Shown: positions 41,894 through 51,495, counted from the stretch's first letter. The stretch: 64,000 bases of DNA from Paenibacillus_F chitinolyticus_A (GCF_045038035.1 NZ_CP173427.1:1178001-1242000); one strand, 5' to 3'. Notes: generated by a model not told the origin, from the letters alone. Numbers and translations are program-made.

Positions 41894-43159
41894 ATGCTGA
41901 CAATTACGGAAAGCAACCTGCGAGCCGACCGGGAACCGCTGCTTCATCCTTTCGGATTTAAAGGAGGACAATTAACGGAGCTGTGGCAGCCGATTGTTAC
42001 GCTAACTAGTGAAAGCGGTCACAAGGGTACGGGAGTGGGCGTCCAGAGCCCATTGTGGTCGGATGCGAATCTGATGGCGTCTCTCGGGGAACAGGGAGCT
42101 AACGAGCTTATGTACAAATTTGCGGAGGAGACCGTAAAGTCCCTGGAAGGAGCCTCCTTCGGGCATCCGATGGAGCTGTTCGAAGAATTGTATGCGCGGC
42201 CTTCGCAGTCCTGGTTCGCCCGTCAGGGGTATTCGGATGTCCGGCCGACTTATGTTCTGAACGCGCTGGCGGCGGTCGATTTCGCGGCCTGGGTTCTCTA
42301 CGCGCGGGAGCGGGAGATTTACCGCTTCTCGGATCTGCTGCCGGGCGAATACCGCAGCCTAGGCGAGCAGAAGACGGAGGCGGTTGCAGCCGTTCCTGCT
42401 ATCGCGTACGGTACGGACGACGGGGAAATCACCGGGTTGCTGGAGCAGGGCTGTACCGTGCTCAAAATCAAGCTGGGGTCCGGCGGCAGTGATATGATCG
42501 ACTGGGACAGCAGGCGCCTGAGGCATATTCACGAGCTGACCCAAGCTTATTTGCAGACCCGTCCGGCCCCGGCAGCGGTGTCTTACTATCTCGATCTGAA
42601 CGGCCGTTACGCGGCCAAAGACGACCTCCTGCGGCTGCTGGAGGATGCGGACCGCAGCGGATCGCTGCCGTATGTCATTCTGGTGGAAGAGCCGTTCCTG
42701 GACGGACGTGAAATCTCCGTCGAGGATGTGCCGGCCCGTATTGCCGGGGATGAAAGCATTCAATCTGAAAACGATGCCCGCTACTATATGGATCTCGGCT
42801 ATGGAGCCCTTGCCCTTAAACCGGCGGCGAAGTCGATGAGCCTGAGCCTGAAAGTGGCCGCTCTGGCCGCCGAGCGGGGAGTGCCGTGCTTCTGCGCCGA
42901 CCTTACCGCCAATCCGCTGCTGGTGGAGTGGACCCGCGTGCTGGCCGCTCACCTCCGTCCTCTGCCGGGGATGGCTTACGGCCTGATCGAGTCCAACGGC
43001 GGGCAAAATTACCGCGGCTGGGACCGTCTCGCAAGCTATCATCCGGCGGCGGGAGCGGGTTGGACCCGCACGCGCGGCGGGTTGTTCGAGCTGGACGAGG
43101 CTTTCTACGCGGAAAGCGGCGGCGTATTCCGGCCGAGTTTTTACTACGAGAACCGCTAG
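41894..43159 (+). CDS. Enolase-superfamily enzyme (mandelate racemase/muconate lactonizing type)
   Basis: 421-residue protein with an enolase-like capping domain and TIM barrel. Active-site residues are in the expected order: KxK (K191, K193 in LKIKLG), metal ligands D234 (LDLNGRY), E265/E266 (VEEPF) and D286 (AGDESI), and a second base Lys at K309 (LALKPA). This fits abstraction of an alpha-carbon proton from a carboxylate; the substrate cannot be inferred. It converges with an Asp/Glu racemase-like gene, which may hint at amino-acid or dipeptide epimerisation (weak). Confidence 0.87.
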   Translation: MLTITESNLRADREPLLHPFGFKGGQLTELWQPIVTLTSESGHKGTGVGVQSPLWSDANLMASLGEQGANELMYKFAEETVKSLEGASFGHPMELFEELYARPSQSWFARQGYSDVRPTYVLNALAAVDFAAWVLYAREREIYRFSDLLPGEYRSLGEQKTEAVAAVPAIAYGTDDGEITGLLEQGCTVLKIKLGSGGSDMIDWDSRRLRHIHELTQAYLQTRPAPAAVSYYLDLNGRYAAKDDLLRLLEDADRSGSLPYVILVEEPFLDGREISVEDVPARIAGDESIQSENDARYYMDLGYGALALKPAAKSMSLSLKVAALAAERGVPCFCADLTANPLLVEWTRVLAAHLRPLPGMAYGLIESNGGQNYRGWDRLASYHPAAGAGWTRTRGGLFELDEAFYAESGGVFRPSFYYENR

Positions 43160-43186
43160 GTATTTGCCGCAGGCTGTGTGCCCGTG

Positions 43187-43858
43187 TCAGCGCCCTACGG
43201 CTTCGAGGCTGAGAATATCTTTCAGATAGCCCGGAAGGGCGTCGAGGTGGTTGCCGAGGAACGCGTCGCTTTCCCTGCCGACCCGCTGGGCGGCGGGCAC
43301 CATGGAAAGCTGGGCCGCGAACACCGTTTTGCGGGGATGGTCTTCGATGGCATGGAACAGCCCTCTGGAAACCGCTTCGATATAATCGTTCTTCTTGCCC
43401 TGCATGACGAGCTGGAACGTATTTTCAAGTAGGACCGGCTCCGCCTGAATCTCCTGGCCGGCCGCGGCCGCAAACTTATGGAGCTGTTCCATCGTGCCTT
43501 CGACAGTCGAAGGATTGGTGAAAACGAGAACCGAAGGCCGGTTCAGCTGCAAGATTTTATGAAACAAAGGATCGTCGATCTTAATAATCGGCACCGGGCA
43601 GGAGAAACTTTCCGGCAGATGAGCCGTAAAATACGTACAGGTAATCAAAATGGCATCCACATGACAGCTGGCTAACCAGTCGAGTGTGGATTTTATTTTG
43701 TTCAGGGCCAGTTCCTCCGTAAAATCGCTGTCGTTCTTAATCCGGTCCAGACCGGGATCGACGAAATGCACCAGCTCGATGTCATAAGAGCCGAGGGCTT
43801 TCTCGATATGTTCGATATTGGAGTAGTGGGCATGATAGCAGCCAAGTTTTCTTTTCAT
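43187..43858 (-). CDS. Asp/Glu racemase superfamily protein
   Basis: 223-residue protein. The ILITCTYF segment contains the Cys of the first half, as in aspartate/glutamate/hydantoin racemases. The second catalytic Cys expected near the C-terminal half is not obvious (AAQLSMVPA at that place), so racemase activity is doubtful. The start is ATG at 43858 (MKRKLGCYHAHYS); the extension to 43960 has no support. It converges with the enolase-superfamily gene. Confidence 0.75.
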   Translation of the reverse strand: MKRKLGCYHAHYSNIEHIEKALGSYDIELVHFVDPGLDRIKNDSDFTEELALNKIKSTLDWLASCHVDAILITCTYFTAHLPESFSCPVPIIKIDDPLFHKILQLNRPSVLVFTNPSTVEGTMEQLHKFAAAAGQEIQAEPVLLENTFQLVMQGKKNDYIEAVSRGLFHAIEDHPRKTVFAAQLSMVPAAQRVGRESDAFLGNHLDALPGYLKDILSLEAVGR

Positions 43859-44002
43859 CCGATAGACACCCCGTCCGAAGTTTTCTATGAAGTATAGCAA
43901 GGTTAACAATATTTGGCAATGGGAACACGGGGCCGGGCGGGTAAAAAAATGTCTTTTCACCCTGTGCCAAGAGCCGGCTGAACCGAATAACGAACCGGAT
44001 GA

Positions 44003-44818
44003 CTAGGAACCGGCGAACCGCATCAGCTCCCGGTTGAATTTGCCCATTTCACAGTAAAACAAGCCGTGTCCGCTGTACGCGAACGGCACGAGCTCCGAGT
44101 TCTTGATGCCCGCTTGTGTCGCCTGGGCTAACGGATAGGGACAGATCATGTCCTGCGCCCCCTGGAAAATCACGGTGGGCACCGTAATCTTGGACAGATC
44201 GGGACGCAGATCCTCGTCTCTCAAAAGAGCCGCCCCCATGGCGGTCGCGTGCCCGGAGGATGACAGGGCGATCCCGTGAAACCAGTTTTGAAGAGGGGCC
44301 GACACATACCGGGCAAAAAAACGGCCGCCGAGATCTTCGAGCATTTTAGGGCGGTCGGTATAGGTTCCTTCTATGAAATGGTTCAGCTCTTCGATTGAAT
44401 TGCCGTACGGGAAGTCCGGACGTTTGGTAAATAGTGGAGCCGCCGGAGCGAACAGAGCCAGCCTGGAAACGCCAAACCCGCCGTGTCTGGCCATATACCG
44501 GATCGCAATGGCTCCTCCCATGGAAAATCCGCCCAATATAATGCCTTCGAGCCTAAGCGCCTCGATCACACGGCGGATATCGTCCGCCATCCGGTCGTAG
44601 GAATAGCCTCCCCAAGGGCGGTCGGATTTGCCGAACCCTCTCAAATCGACGCCGATACAGCGGTATCCGGCTTTGGGAAGCTGATCGAACTGGTACTCGA
44701 ACATCGTGTGGTTAAGCGGCCAGCCGTGAATGAACAGAATCGTTTTGCCGCGGCCCCCGGGGTTCAAATCCTCGACATAAAGGTTAACTCCCTGCTCTAC
44801 GGGGATATAGATGCCCAT
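44003..44818 (-). CDS. Alpha/beta hydrolase
   Basis: 271-residue alpha/beta hydrolase of the haloperoxidase/esterase-like group: HGWPLNH (oxyanion), nucleophile Ser in GGFSMGGA, Asp in FQGAQDMI, His in YSGHGLF. The substrate is unknown. The start is ATG at 44818 after GAGGAGG. A perfect 7-2-7 inverted repeat of TetR-operator type lies ~90 bases upstream (44910-44925), so TetR-type repression is likely; no tetR gene is in the window next to it. Confidence 0.88.
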   Translation of the reverse strand: MGIYIPVEQGVNLYVEDLNPGGRGKTILFIHGWPLNHTMFEYQFDQLPKAGYRCIGVDLRGFGKSDRPWGGYSYDRMADDIRRVIEALRLEGIILGGFSMGGAIAIRYMARHGGFGVSRLALFAPAAPLFTKRPDFPYGNSIEELNHFIEGTYTDRPKMLEDLGGRFFARYVSAPLQNWFHGIALSSSGHATAMGAALLRDEDLRPDLSKITVPTVIFQGAQDMICPYPLAQATQAGIKNSELVPFAYSGHGLFYCEMGKFNRELMRFAGS

Positions 44819-44909
44819 GCTGCGCCTCCTCTTTGAAGAAAAATAAATAAGGACGGTGAACGGGAACGGGGATTGATTGCATGAAAGAGACCGCAACTCT
44901 TATGAACCG

Positions 44910-44925
44910 AACACCGGTCGGTGTT
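44910..44925. promoter_or_regulatory. Palindromic TetR-type operator
   Basis: AACACCG-GT-CGGTGTT is a perfect inverted repeat whose ACCG..CGGT core is typical of TetR-family operators. It lies between the hydrolase gene (leftward) and a 41-residue membrane protein gene (rightward). Confidence 0.6.
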
Positions 44926-45041
44926 TAAAGAATATCCGCATTTTCTAGTGTATGTGTGAAGGTTTGGACGATATTTCTACCAGCTTGAGCGATTGCGGAG
45001 GGAACGGACGTAGTACATAATAAGCGAAGGAGGGGAGTTGG

Positions 45042-45167
45042 ATGAGAAGAGCGTTTTTAGTGTTTGCAAAAATCGCGGGGGCCGCCGTGGCGATCGGGAT
45101 CGGGGCGTTCTATCTCTTATCGCTGATCGCTTTCACGATCTTGGCATTAAACGAATGGTTGGGTTGA
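45042..45167 (+). CDS. 41-residue single-pass membrane protein
   Basis: ATG at 45042 with AAGGAGGGG eight bases upstream opens a 41-codon frame ending in TGA at 45165-45167. The product has a basic start (MRRAFLVFAK), one ~25-residue membrane helix and a short NEWLG tail. A strong terminator follows within 35 bases. The close ribosome binding site, size and terminator make it a credible small gene. Function unknown. Confidence 0.72.
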   Translation: MRRAFLVFAKIAGAAVAIGIGAFYLLSLIAFTILALNEWLG

Positions 45168-45198
45168 ATCATAGTACGAATAAACACCTTTATGACAA

Positions 45199-45236
45199 AA
45201 AACCGGTATTCCCCGAGGGAATACCGGTTTTGGCTT
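45199..45236. terminator. Bidirectional terminator
   Basis: AAAACCGGTATTCC and GGAATACCGGTTTT form a 14-bp perfect stem with a CCGAG loop, between the 41-codon gene and the convergent MFS gene. Confidence 0.9.
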
Positions 45237-45240
45237 ATGC

Positions 45241-46494
45241 TTATACTTCTGCGGACCATTCACGCAGCTTGCGGTCTGACGGAAGAAAGAGCGTTAAGAT
45301 GCCGAGAATCGGCAGAAGGCTGGACAGCTTCATGATGAGGCTGATCCCGTGCGCGTCGATCAGGTTGCCCAGAACGAGCGCTCCTATCCCGCCCATGCCG
45401 AACGCGAAGCCCGTAATCAGGCCGGATACCATGCCGACTTTCCCCGGAATCAGCGTCTGCGCATACACGACGGTGACGGAAAAGCTGGAGAACACGATGA
45501 ATCCGGTCAGCACGAGCAGCACGGTTGCCCATCCCAGACCGACGTAGGGGATGAGGGCGGCCAGCGGAGCCGCGCCGCACATCGAGACGAAGATGACGGT
45601 TCTCTGTCCGAACCGGTCGGCGAGAGGTCCGCCGAAGAACGTTCCGAGCGCGCCTGCGGCGAGGAACAGGAAAATATAGATTTGCGCCTGGTCGATGGTC
45701 GTGCCGACGACATCGCGCAAATAGAAGGCGTAATAGCTCGTCATGGCCGCCGAGTACCACGAGCGGATAAAGACCAGGAACACCAGCACGACGATCGCGG
45801 CGGCGATCTTATTCCGCTTGGCGGGGTCCATCGTGCGCTGCACGGTCTTCTTCGCCGTCACGGCTCCGGCCTCGATCACACCCTTATACCAGCGGGCGAT
45901 AAAGGTTTGCACGAGCATGGCGGCGCCCGCCACGAGGGTGAACCAGATCGAGCCGAACTGGCCCAGCGGGATGAAGATCCACTTCGTCAGCAGCGGAGCC
46001 AGCGATTGCCCCGCGTTGCCGCCGACCTGGAAGATCGACTGGGCCAGTCCCTTGCGGGAGCCAGCGGCCAGGTGGGCGACCTTCGAGCCCTGCGGATGGA
46101 AAGCCGCCGACCCCAGACCCACCAGCGATACGGCCAGCAGCACAAACGCGTACGAAGGCGCGAACGCGAGCAGGAGCATGCCGAGGAAGGTGGAGGCCAT
46201 GCCGAGCGGCAGCATGTAGGGTTTGGGCTTCCGGTCGGTATACATGCCGATGACCGGCTGCATGATGGAAGCGGTCAGATTGAAGTAGAACGAGATCCAT
46301 CCGATCTGGGCGTACGAAAGCGTCATGCTGTCTTTTAAAATCGGATAGATAGCCGGGATAACCGACTGAATCGAGTCATTGAACAGATGCACGAGACTGA
46401 TGGCAAGGAGTACCTTATAAACCGTCGGTTTCGACGTAGGGATTCCTGCTGAGGGTCGTGCTGTGCCGGCATTGACTGTCGCCTGCGACGCCAT
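45241..46494 (-). CDS. MFS transporter (fosmidomycin-resistance-like)
   Basis: 417-residue transporter with 12 predicted segments. The N-terminal LLAISLVHLFNDSIQSVIPA, the PVIGMYTDRKPKP loop and AAFHPQGSKVAH are hallmarks of the Fsr (fosmidomycin resistance protein) group of the major facilitator superfamily. It probably exports a small toxic compound. AAAGGAG precedes the ATG. Downstream neighbour psd lies on the same strand upstream of it, 24 bp away, so psd and this gene may be cotranscribed. Confidence 0.88.
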   Translation of the reverse strand: MASQATVNAGTARPSAGIPTSKPTVYKVLLAISLVHLFNDSIQSVIPAIYPILKDSMTLSYAQIGWISFYFNLTASIMQPVIGMYTDRKPKPYMLPLGMASTFLGMLLLAFAPSYAFVLLAVSLVGLGSAAFHPQGSKVAHLAAGSRKGLAQSIFQVGGNAGQSLAPLLTKWIFIPLGQFGSIWFTLVAGAAMLVQTFIARWYKGVIEAGAVTAKKTVQRTMDPAKRNKIAAAIVVLVFLVFIRSWYSAAMTSYYAFYLRDVVGTTIDQAQIYIFLFLAAGALGTFFGGPLADRFGQRTVIFVSMCGAAPLAALIPYVGLGWATVLLVLTGFIVFSSFSVTVVYAQTLIPGKVGMVSGLITGFAFGMGGIGALVLGNLIDAHGISLIMKLSSLLPILGILTLFLPSDRKLREWSAEV

Positions 46495-46518
46495 AGGGCA
46501 CGCACTCCTTTCGAGAAG

Positions 46519-47310
46519 CTAGTGTGTGGATTGCTTAAGCGTACCGATCCGTTCGCCCATGCGGACTTTGCTGCCCACCTGGAGATCGGAGCGCGGCGTC
46601 AGGATACCGTTCTCGGTGACGAGCACAACGGTCGAGCCGAATTCGAAATAAGCGAGGTCGTCGCCCGCCTGCAGGTGAGACGGAAGGCCTTCCACATACT
46701 GAATGGAGCTGACGTTGAGCGCGCCGACTTTGACTACGGCAATCTCCCCGGCTTCATGCTCCATCACGGTGATGAGACGTTCGTTGCGGCTGAGCACGCG
46801 TGTCATATGGCGCAGGCCGAATTCGTTCACGGGATACACCTTGCCCGGAACATGTTCTTTCTCCAGGATCTCGCCGGTAACCGGAGAGTGGATACGGTGA
46901 TAGTCCGTCGGGCTTAAATAAAGCACCATAAAAAAGCCCTTCTCGTAATTGATCGTACGCGGGGAGCGGTTGAGCAGTTCCTCGACGGTGTAATCCTGCC
47001 CCTTGACGCTGAGCATGCGGCCCGCCTCTACGGGACCGTAGCCGGTAATAACGGCGTCTACCGGGCTGACAAGCGCGGCCGGGTCCGTATCGACCGGACG
47101 GAGTCCGGGTTTCAGGCGGCGGGTGAAGAACTCGTTGAGTGTCGCGTATTCCCCGATTGCCTTCTCCGCTTCTTCTACGGGAATGCCGTAAGACTTGGCA
47201 AACCAAGGAATAAGGGAGCGGCTGAGCGGAGATTTGGAAAACGAACCGGTCATCCGGGAAATCCATTTGCGGGATGAGAGTTCCGTCATAAGTCGAAACA
47301 AAGGTTTCAT
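46519..47310 (-). CDS. psd: Phosphatidylserine decarboxylase proenzyme
   Basis: 263-residue pyruvoyl-dependent enzyme converting phosphatidylserine to phosphatidylethanolamine at the membrane. The self-cleavage motif reads FGST (in FEFGSTVVL), where Ser becomes the pyruvoyl group. The Asp of SPVDAVI and the His of DYHRIHSP, needed for processing, are present. The length matches the prokaryotic short type. No pssA gene is adjacent. Confidence 0.94.
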   Translation of the reverse strand: MKPLFRLMTELSSRKWISRMTGSFSKSPLSRSLIPWFAKSYGIPVEEAEKAIGEYATLNEFFTRRLKPGLRPVDTDPAALVSPVDAVITGYGPVEAGRMLSVKGQDYTVEELLNRSPRTINYEKGFFMVLYLSPTDYHRIHSPVTGEILEKEHVPGKVYPVNEFGLRHMTRVLSRNERLITVMEHEAGEIAVVKVGALNVSSIQYVEGLPSHLQAGDDLAYFEFGSTVVLVTENGILTPRSDLQVGSKVRMGERIGTLKQSTH

Positions 47311-47522
47311 GCTTGGTTCAATGCTCCTATCTGTACGTTGACTATAGTCTTCGTTTTATCTTGCCATAGAATGAACGTTTTGACAATTGCCGCGACCCGG
47401 CGATTTCGGGCGCTCAACAGCCCCAAACGCGGCTTTTCGCCGGGACCGTGCCATTATCCTCGCGCAGACAGGTATGATTCGGACCAAGGCTGCCCAAGCT
47501 GATTAAAAAAGGAGGAAGACCT

Positions 47523-47849
47523 ATGTCCGTTTTGGTGTGGGGAACGGTTGTTGCCGTTCCGTGGCTGCTCGTTTGGCTTCAAAATAAAGTGGCCGGGGCC
47601 AAATTTATTATAGATGCCTTGGCTTACGCGGCACTTGTGCTTTTTTCCGGTATTGCGGGAATAACCGTGGCGGAGATTCTCGTAAACAACACGGTTTTTA
47701 TGACAAGCGTGCATAAGGTGTTCCTGAATCCTTTCTTTCTGGCCAGCGGCGGGTGGCTCGGCCTGTATGCGCTTCAGCGGCTTATAGTAGAAGGAATTTT
47801 TTCAGGGAGAATAAAGAAGCGCCAAACCGGGGAGCTAGCGAAAAAATAA
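47523..47849 (+). CDS. Hypothetical membrane protein (108 aa)
   Basis: 108 residues with three membrane helices (about 3-20, 30-50, 68-88) and a Lys/Arg-rich C-terminus (GRIKKRQTGELAKK), suggesting a cytosolic tail. AAAGGAGGAAG precedes the ATG. I do not recognise a family. It precedes the DUF485/symporter pair but is separated by a TATAAT-containing gap (47874-47879). Confidence 0.75.
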   Translation: MSVLVWGTVVAVPWLLVWLQNKVAGAKFIIDALAYAALVLFSGIAGITVAEILVNNTVFMTSVHKVFLNPFFLASGGWLGLYALQRLIVEGIFSGRIKKRQTGELAKK

Positions 47850-47941
47850 CTGGTACAAAATGTAAAGGTTATATATAATAAGGTTGGATTAATGAAAGCG
47901 CTTACCGATACAGAGAAAACAAATTTAGGAGGAGGAAGCAA

Positions 47942-48253
47942 ATGAAAAAGCGAGCCAAGGAGCTCAACTACACGGAAATTGCGCAGTCCAGCCAGTTCCA
48001 AACTTTATTGAAACGAAAAAGACAATTCATTTTACCGCTCTCCCTGTTCTTCTTTGCCTTTTATTTTACGCTCCCGATTCTCACCTCTTACACCACCGTG
48101 CTTAATACACCTGCATTCGGTTCCGTCTCCTGGGCGTGGGTATTTGCCTTTGCGCAGTTTATCATGACCTGGGTGCTGTGCATTCTTTACTCGCGCCGGG
48201 CCGCTAAATTCGATGCGATGGTGCAGCAAATCCGGCAGCAAATGAAAGGCTGA
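47942..48253 (+). CDS. DUF485-family membrane protein
   Basis: 103 residues with two membrane helices. The pattern FQTLLKRKRQFILPLSLFFF followed by a WAWVFAFAQFIMTWVLCILY helix fits DUF485 (YjcH-like), a family that almost always accompanies acetate-type sodium/solute symporters. AGGAGGAGG precedes the ATG, and the symporter gene follows after 30 bases. Confidence 0.88.
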   Translation: MKKRAKELNYTEIAQSSQFQTLLKRKRQFILPLSLFFFAFYFTLPILTSYTTVLNTPAFGSVSWAWVFAFAQFIMTWVLCILYSRRAAKFDAMVQQIRQQMKG

Positions 48254-48283
48254 TCTTATTTCTCATAATTGGAGGGAAATCAA

Positions 48284-49819
48284 GTGAATTTGACGGCATT
48301 CTGGTTATTTCTGGGCATCGTGGCGATCACACTTCTGATTACATATTTTGCGGCCAAAAAAACCAACTCGACCGATGAGTTCTATACGGCGGGCGGAGGT
48401 TTGACAGGCTGGCAGAACGGGCTGGCCATCGCAGGGGATTACATGTCCGCCGCTTCTTTCCTCGGAATCGCGGGCACGATCGCGCTGGCCGGCTTTGACG
48501 GGTTCTTTTACAGCATCGGGTTTCTGGTGGCGTATCTGGTCGTTCTCTACCTCGTAGCGGAGCCTCTCCGCAATCTCGGGAAGTATACGGTGGCGGATAT
48601 GATTGCCGCCCGTTTCAACGAAAAAAAAATCCGCGGTGTGGCGGCTTTGAATACGATCACGATCTCCACGTTCTATATGATCGCCCAGCTCGTGGGCGCG
48701 GGGGCGCTCATCAAGCTGCTGCTGGGACTCGATTTCACGACGTCCGTGCTGATTGTGGGCCTGCTGATGACCGTTTACGTCGTATTCGGCGGGATGACCG
48801 CCACTTCGTGGGTGCAGATCGTCAAAGCCGTGCTGCTGATGGGCGGAACTTTTATTCTTTCGATTGTCGTGTTCTCGAAGTTTAACTTCAGCGTTACCGA
48901 AATGTTCGATCAGCTGAAAGCCGTTACTCCTCTTAAAGAGAAGTTTCTGGACCCCGGAAACAAATATAAAATTCCGCTCGACACGCTCTCGCTTAACCTG
49001 GCGCTTGTGCTCGGTACGGCCGGTCTGCCGCACATTCTGATCCGCTTCTTCACGGTGAAGGACGCTCCGACCGCGCGCAGCTCCGTCGTGTACGCAACTT
49101 GGATCATCGGCATCTTCTACGTACTGACGCTGTTCCTCGGCTTCGGTGCGGCCGCGTTTGTCGGATACGATAACATCATCGCGGAAGACAAGGGCGGCAA
49201 CATGGCGGCGCCTCTCCTGGCCCGGGCGCTAGGCGGCGATTTCTTCTTCGCCTTTATCGCGGCCGTCGCGTTCGCGACGATTCTGGCCGTCGTCACCGGT
49301 CTGGTTCTCTCCGCCGCTTCCGCGTTCGCGCATGACTTCTACAGCCATATCGTGCGCAAGGGAAAAGCTACGGAGGCCGAGCAGATGAAGGTAGCCCGCT
49401 GGGCGTCCGTCGGCGTCTCCATCCTCTCGATCATCTTGTCGCTGGCCGCATCCAAGCTGAACGTCGCGTTCCTCGTGTCCGTCGCCTTCGCGATCGCCGC
49501 CAGCTCCAATCTGCCGGTCATTCTGTTCACCGTCTTCTGGCGGCGCTTCAACACGGCGGGTGCGGTAACGGGCATGCTCGTCGGTCTGATCTCTTCCCTG
49601 GTGCTTGTGGCCCTGAGCCCGAGCGTATGGAGTCCGGAAGCGGGCAAAGCCATCTTCGTGGGCACGCCGTTGTTCCCGCTGACGAACCCGGGCATCATCT
49701 CCATTCCCCTCGGATTCCTGGGTGCAATACTCGGAACGGTCCTGTCGAAGAAAAAATCGTCCGGCGCCAAATTCGACGAGATTGTCGTTAAAGCCAACGT
49801 CGGCAATATCAACATGTAA
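48284..49819 (+). CDS. Sodium/solute symporter family, acetate-type (ActP-like)
   Basis: 511-residue SSS-family transporter with about 13 segments. Signature parts are TDEFYTAGGGLTGWQNG, AGDYMSAASFLGIAG, VADMIAARF, MTATSWVQIVKA and GTAGLPHILIRFFTVKD, matching ActP/MctP-like monocarboxylate symporters. It imports acetate or similar short carboxylates with Na+. The start is GTG at 48284 after TTGGAGGG; the frame from 48269 starts inside the ribosome binding site. It pairs with DUF485 as in the E. coli yjcH-actP pair. Confidence 0.9.
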   Translation: MNLTAFWLFLGIVAITLLITYFAAKKTNSTDEFYTAGGGLTGWQNGLAIAGDYMSAASFLGIAGTIALAGFDGFFYSIGFLVAYLVVLYLVAEPLRNLGKYTVADMIAARFNEKKIRGVAALNTITISTFYMIAQLVGAGALIKLLLGLDFTTSVLIVGLLMTVYVVFGGMTATSWVQIVKAVLLMGGTFILSIVVFSKFNFSVTEMFDQLKAVTPLKEKFLDPGNKYKIPLDTLSLNLALVLGTAGLPHILIRFFTVKDAPTARSSVVYATWIIGIFYVLTLFLGFGAAAFVGYDNIIAEDKGGNMAAPLLARALGGDFFFAFIAAVAFATILAVVTGLVLSAASAFAHDFYSHIVRKGKATEAEQMKVARWASVGVSILSIILSLAASKLNVAFLVSVAFAIAASSNLPVILFTVFWRRFNTAGAVTGMLVGLISSLVLVALSPSVWSPEAGKAIFVGTPLFPLTNPGIISIPLGFLGAILGTVLSKKKSSGAKFDEIVVKANVGNINM

Positions 49820-49845
49820 GCGGGCGGCAAAATGCCCGACACAGC

Positions 49846-49885
49846 AAAGAACCTCCCGGTCCTTGACGGACGGGAGGTTCTTTGG
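49846..49885. terminator. Bidirectional terminator
   Basis: AAAGAACCTCCCGGTCC and GGACGGGAGGTTCTTT form a long stem with a small loop, between the convergent symporter and permease genes. Confidence 0.88.
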
Positions 49886-49917
49886 CTATGCGCTATGTGC
49901 TGTGCGCGCCGCCGCGC

Positions 49918-51372
49918 TTAATCGTCGAAACGGCATTCTTCGAGGCGGAGAACTTTCGTTTTCTTCTTGACTTTATAAGCGATCCAGACGATCAGGAAAA
50001 GCGGAATTCCGATGTAAGAGGCGGTCAGGCCGGCCCAGTCGACACCGCTCTCCGAGATCGCCGAGTAGTTTTGGCCGAGGATCACGACGATACAGACGAT
50101 CAGGGCGAAGATGGGGCCGAACGGGAACCATTTCGCCAGGTACGGCAGATCGCGCAGGTCGCGGCCCTGCGCCTTATAGGCGCGCCGGAAGCGGTAGTGG
50201 CTGACGGCGATGCCGAGCCAGGCGATAAACCCGCACATGCCGGAGGCGTTGAGCAGCCAGATGTACACGACCCCGTCGCCGAACATGGAGGCGAGGAAAG
50301 CGAACATGCCCACGGCTGCCGTCGCGATCAGAGCGGCCACCGGCAAGCCCCGCTTGTCGAGCTTGGCGAGGAAGCGCGGCGCTTTGCCTTCGCGGGCAAG
50401 CGTCCAGATCATCCGCGTGGACGCGTACATGCCGGAGTTGCCGGCGGACAGAACGGACGTCAGGATGACGGCGTTCATGACGGAGGCGGCGAATGCCAGA
50501 CCGGCTTTCTCGAACACGAGTGTGAACGGGCTGATCGCGATATTTTCGACGTCGCCGCTGATCAGGTTGTCGCTTGTGTAAGGAATGAGCAGGCCGATGA
50601 TGAAGATGGCGAAAATATAGAACAGCAGGATACGCCAGAAAATGGTGCGGATCGCTTTGGGCACGTTCTCGCGCGGGTTCTCGCTTTCGCCGGCCGCCAC
50701 GCCGACAAGCTCTGTTCCTTGGAACGAGAAGCCCGCGGCCATGAACACGCCGAGTATGGCCATAAATCCGCCGCTGACGGGAGCGTCTCCCAGCGTAAAG
50801 TTGCTGAACCCGACGGACTCGCCGCCGATAATGCCGAAAATCATCAGAATTCCGACGATGATGAATACGATGACGGTCACGATTTTAATCAGGGCGAACC
50901 AGTATTCGGACTCCCCGTATCCGCGGACAGACATGTAATTCAGGGAGAACATCAGCACCAGGAACAGCAGACTCCATAGAATGGAGGGACTGTCGGGCAG
51001 CCAGAATTTCATAATGAGCGTGGCCGCGGAAAGCTCGGCGGCAATCGTGATGGCCCAGTTGAACCAGTAGTTCCAGCCTAGCGCGAATCCCAGCGCCGGA
51101 TCGACGAAGCGGGAAGCGTAGGTGGAGAAGGAGCCGGATACCGGCATGTAGGCCGACAGCTCCCCGAGACTGGTCATGAGAAAGTAAACCATGATGCCGA
51201 TGGCCGCATAAGCGATTAAAGCGCCGCCGGGACCTGCGGAATGAATCGCTCCGCCGCTGGCCAGGAAGAGTCCGGTTCCGATGGAACCGCCAAGCGAAAT
51301 CATGGTCAAATGTCTGGCTTTAAGGCCGCGCTTAAGTTCCGTTGTCTCGGAACCGGAGTTCGGTTGTTTCAT
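49918..51372 (-). CDS. lysP: Lysine-type amino acid permease (APC/AAT family)
   Basis: 484-residue transporter with 12 segments. The N-terminal ELKRGLKARHLTMISLGGSIGTGLF is the AAT-family signature, and the FSFQGTELVGVAAGESENP segment is strongly conserved in LysP-like members. Specificity for lysine is inferred from the lysine riboswitch in its leader. The start is ATG at 51372 with AGGGG nine bases upstream; GTG at 51381 is less likely. It imports lysine with H+. Confidence 0.85.
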   Translation of the reverse strand: MKQPNSGSETTELKRGLKARHLTMISLGGSIGTGLFLASGGAIHSAGPGGALIAYAAIGIMVYFLMTSLGELSAYMPVSGSFSTYASRFVDPALGFALGWNYWFNWAITIAAELSAATLIMKFWLPDSPSILWSLLFLVLMFSLNYMSVRGYGESEYWFALIKIVTVIVFIIVGILMIFGIIGGESVGFSNFTLGDAPVSGGFMAILGVFMAAGFSFQGTELVGVAAGESENPRENVPKAIRTIFWRILLFYIFAIFIIGLLIPYTSDNLISGDVENIAISPFTLVFEKAGLAFAASVMNAVILTSVLSAGNSGMYASTRMIWTLAREGKAPRFLAKLDKRGLPVAALIATAAVGMFAFLASMFGDGVVYIWLLNASGMCGFIAWLGIAVSHYRFRRAYKAQGRDLRDLPYLAKWFPFGPIFALIVCIVVILGQNYSAISESGVDWAGLTASYIGIPLFLIVWIAYKVKKKTKVLRLEECRFDD

Positions 51373-51447
51373 AAGGAACACCCCTGTGAATAAAATTGTT
51401 TCTTGCCGATGCGCTAACCGACGGTTAATTAAGAGGAAACCACAAAG

Positions 51448-51473
51448 AGCCCCGAAAAGGATTTTTCGCGGCT
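51448..51473 (-). terminator. Possible expression-platform terminator of the lysine riboswitch
   Basis: On the minus strand AGCCGCGAAAA and TTTTCGGGGCT pair with one mismatch around ATCC, followed by a T-poor CTTTGTGGTTT. It lies between the aptamer and the permease start. Confidence 0.5.
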
Positions 51474-51495
51474 GCTGCTTCTATCTCGCCTTTCC

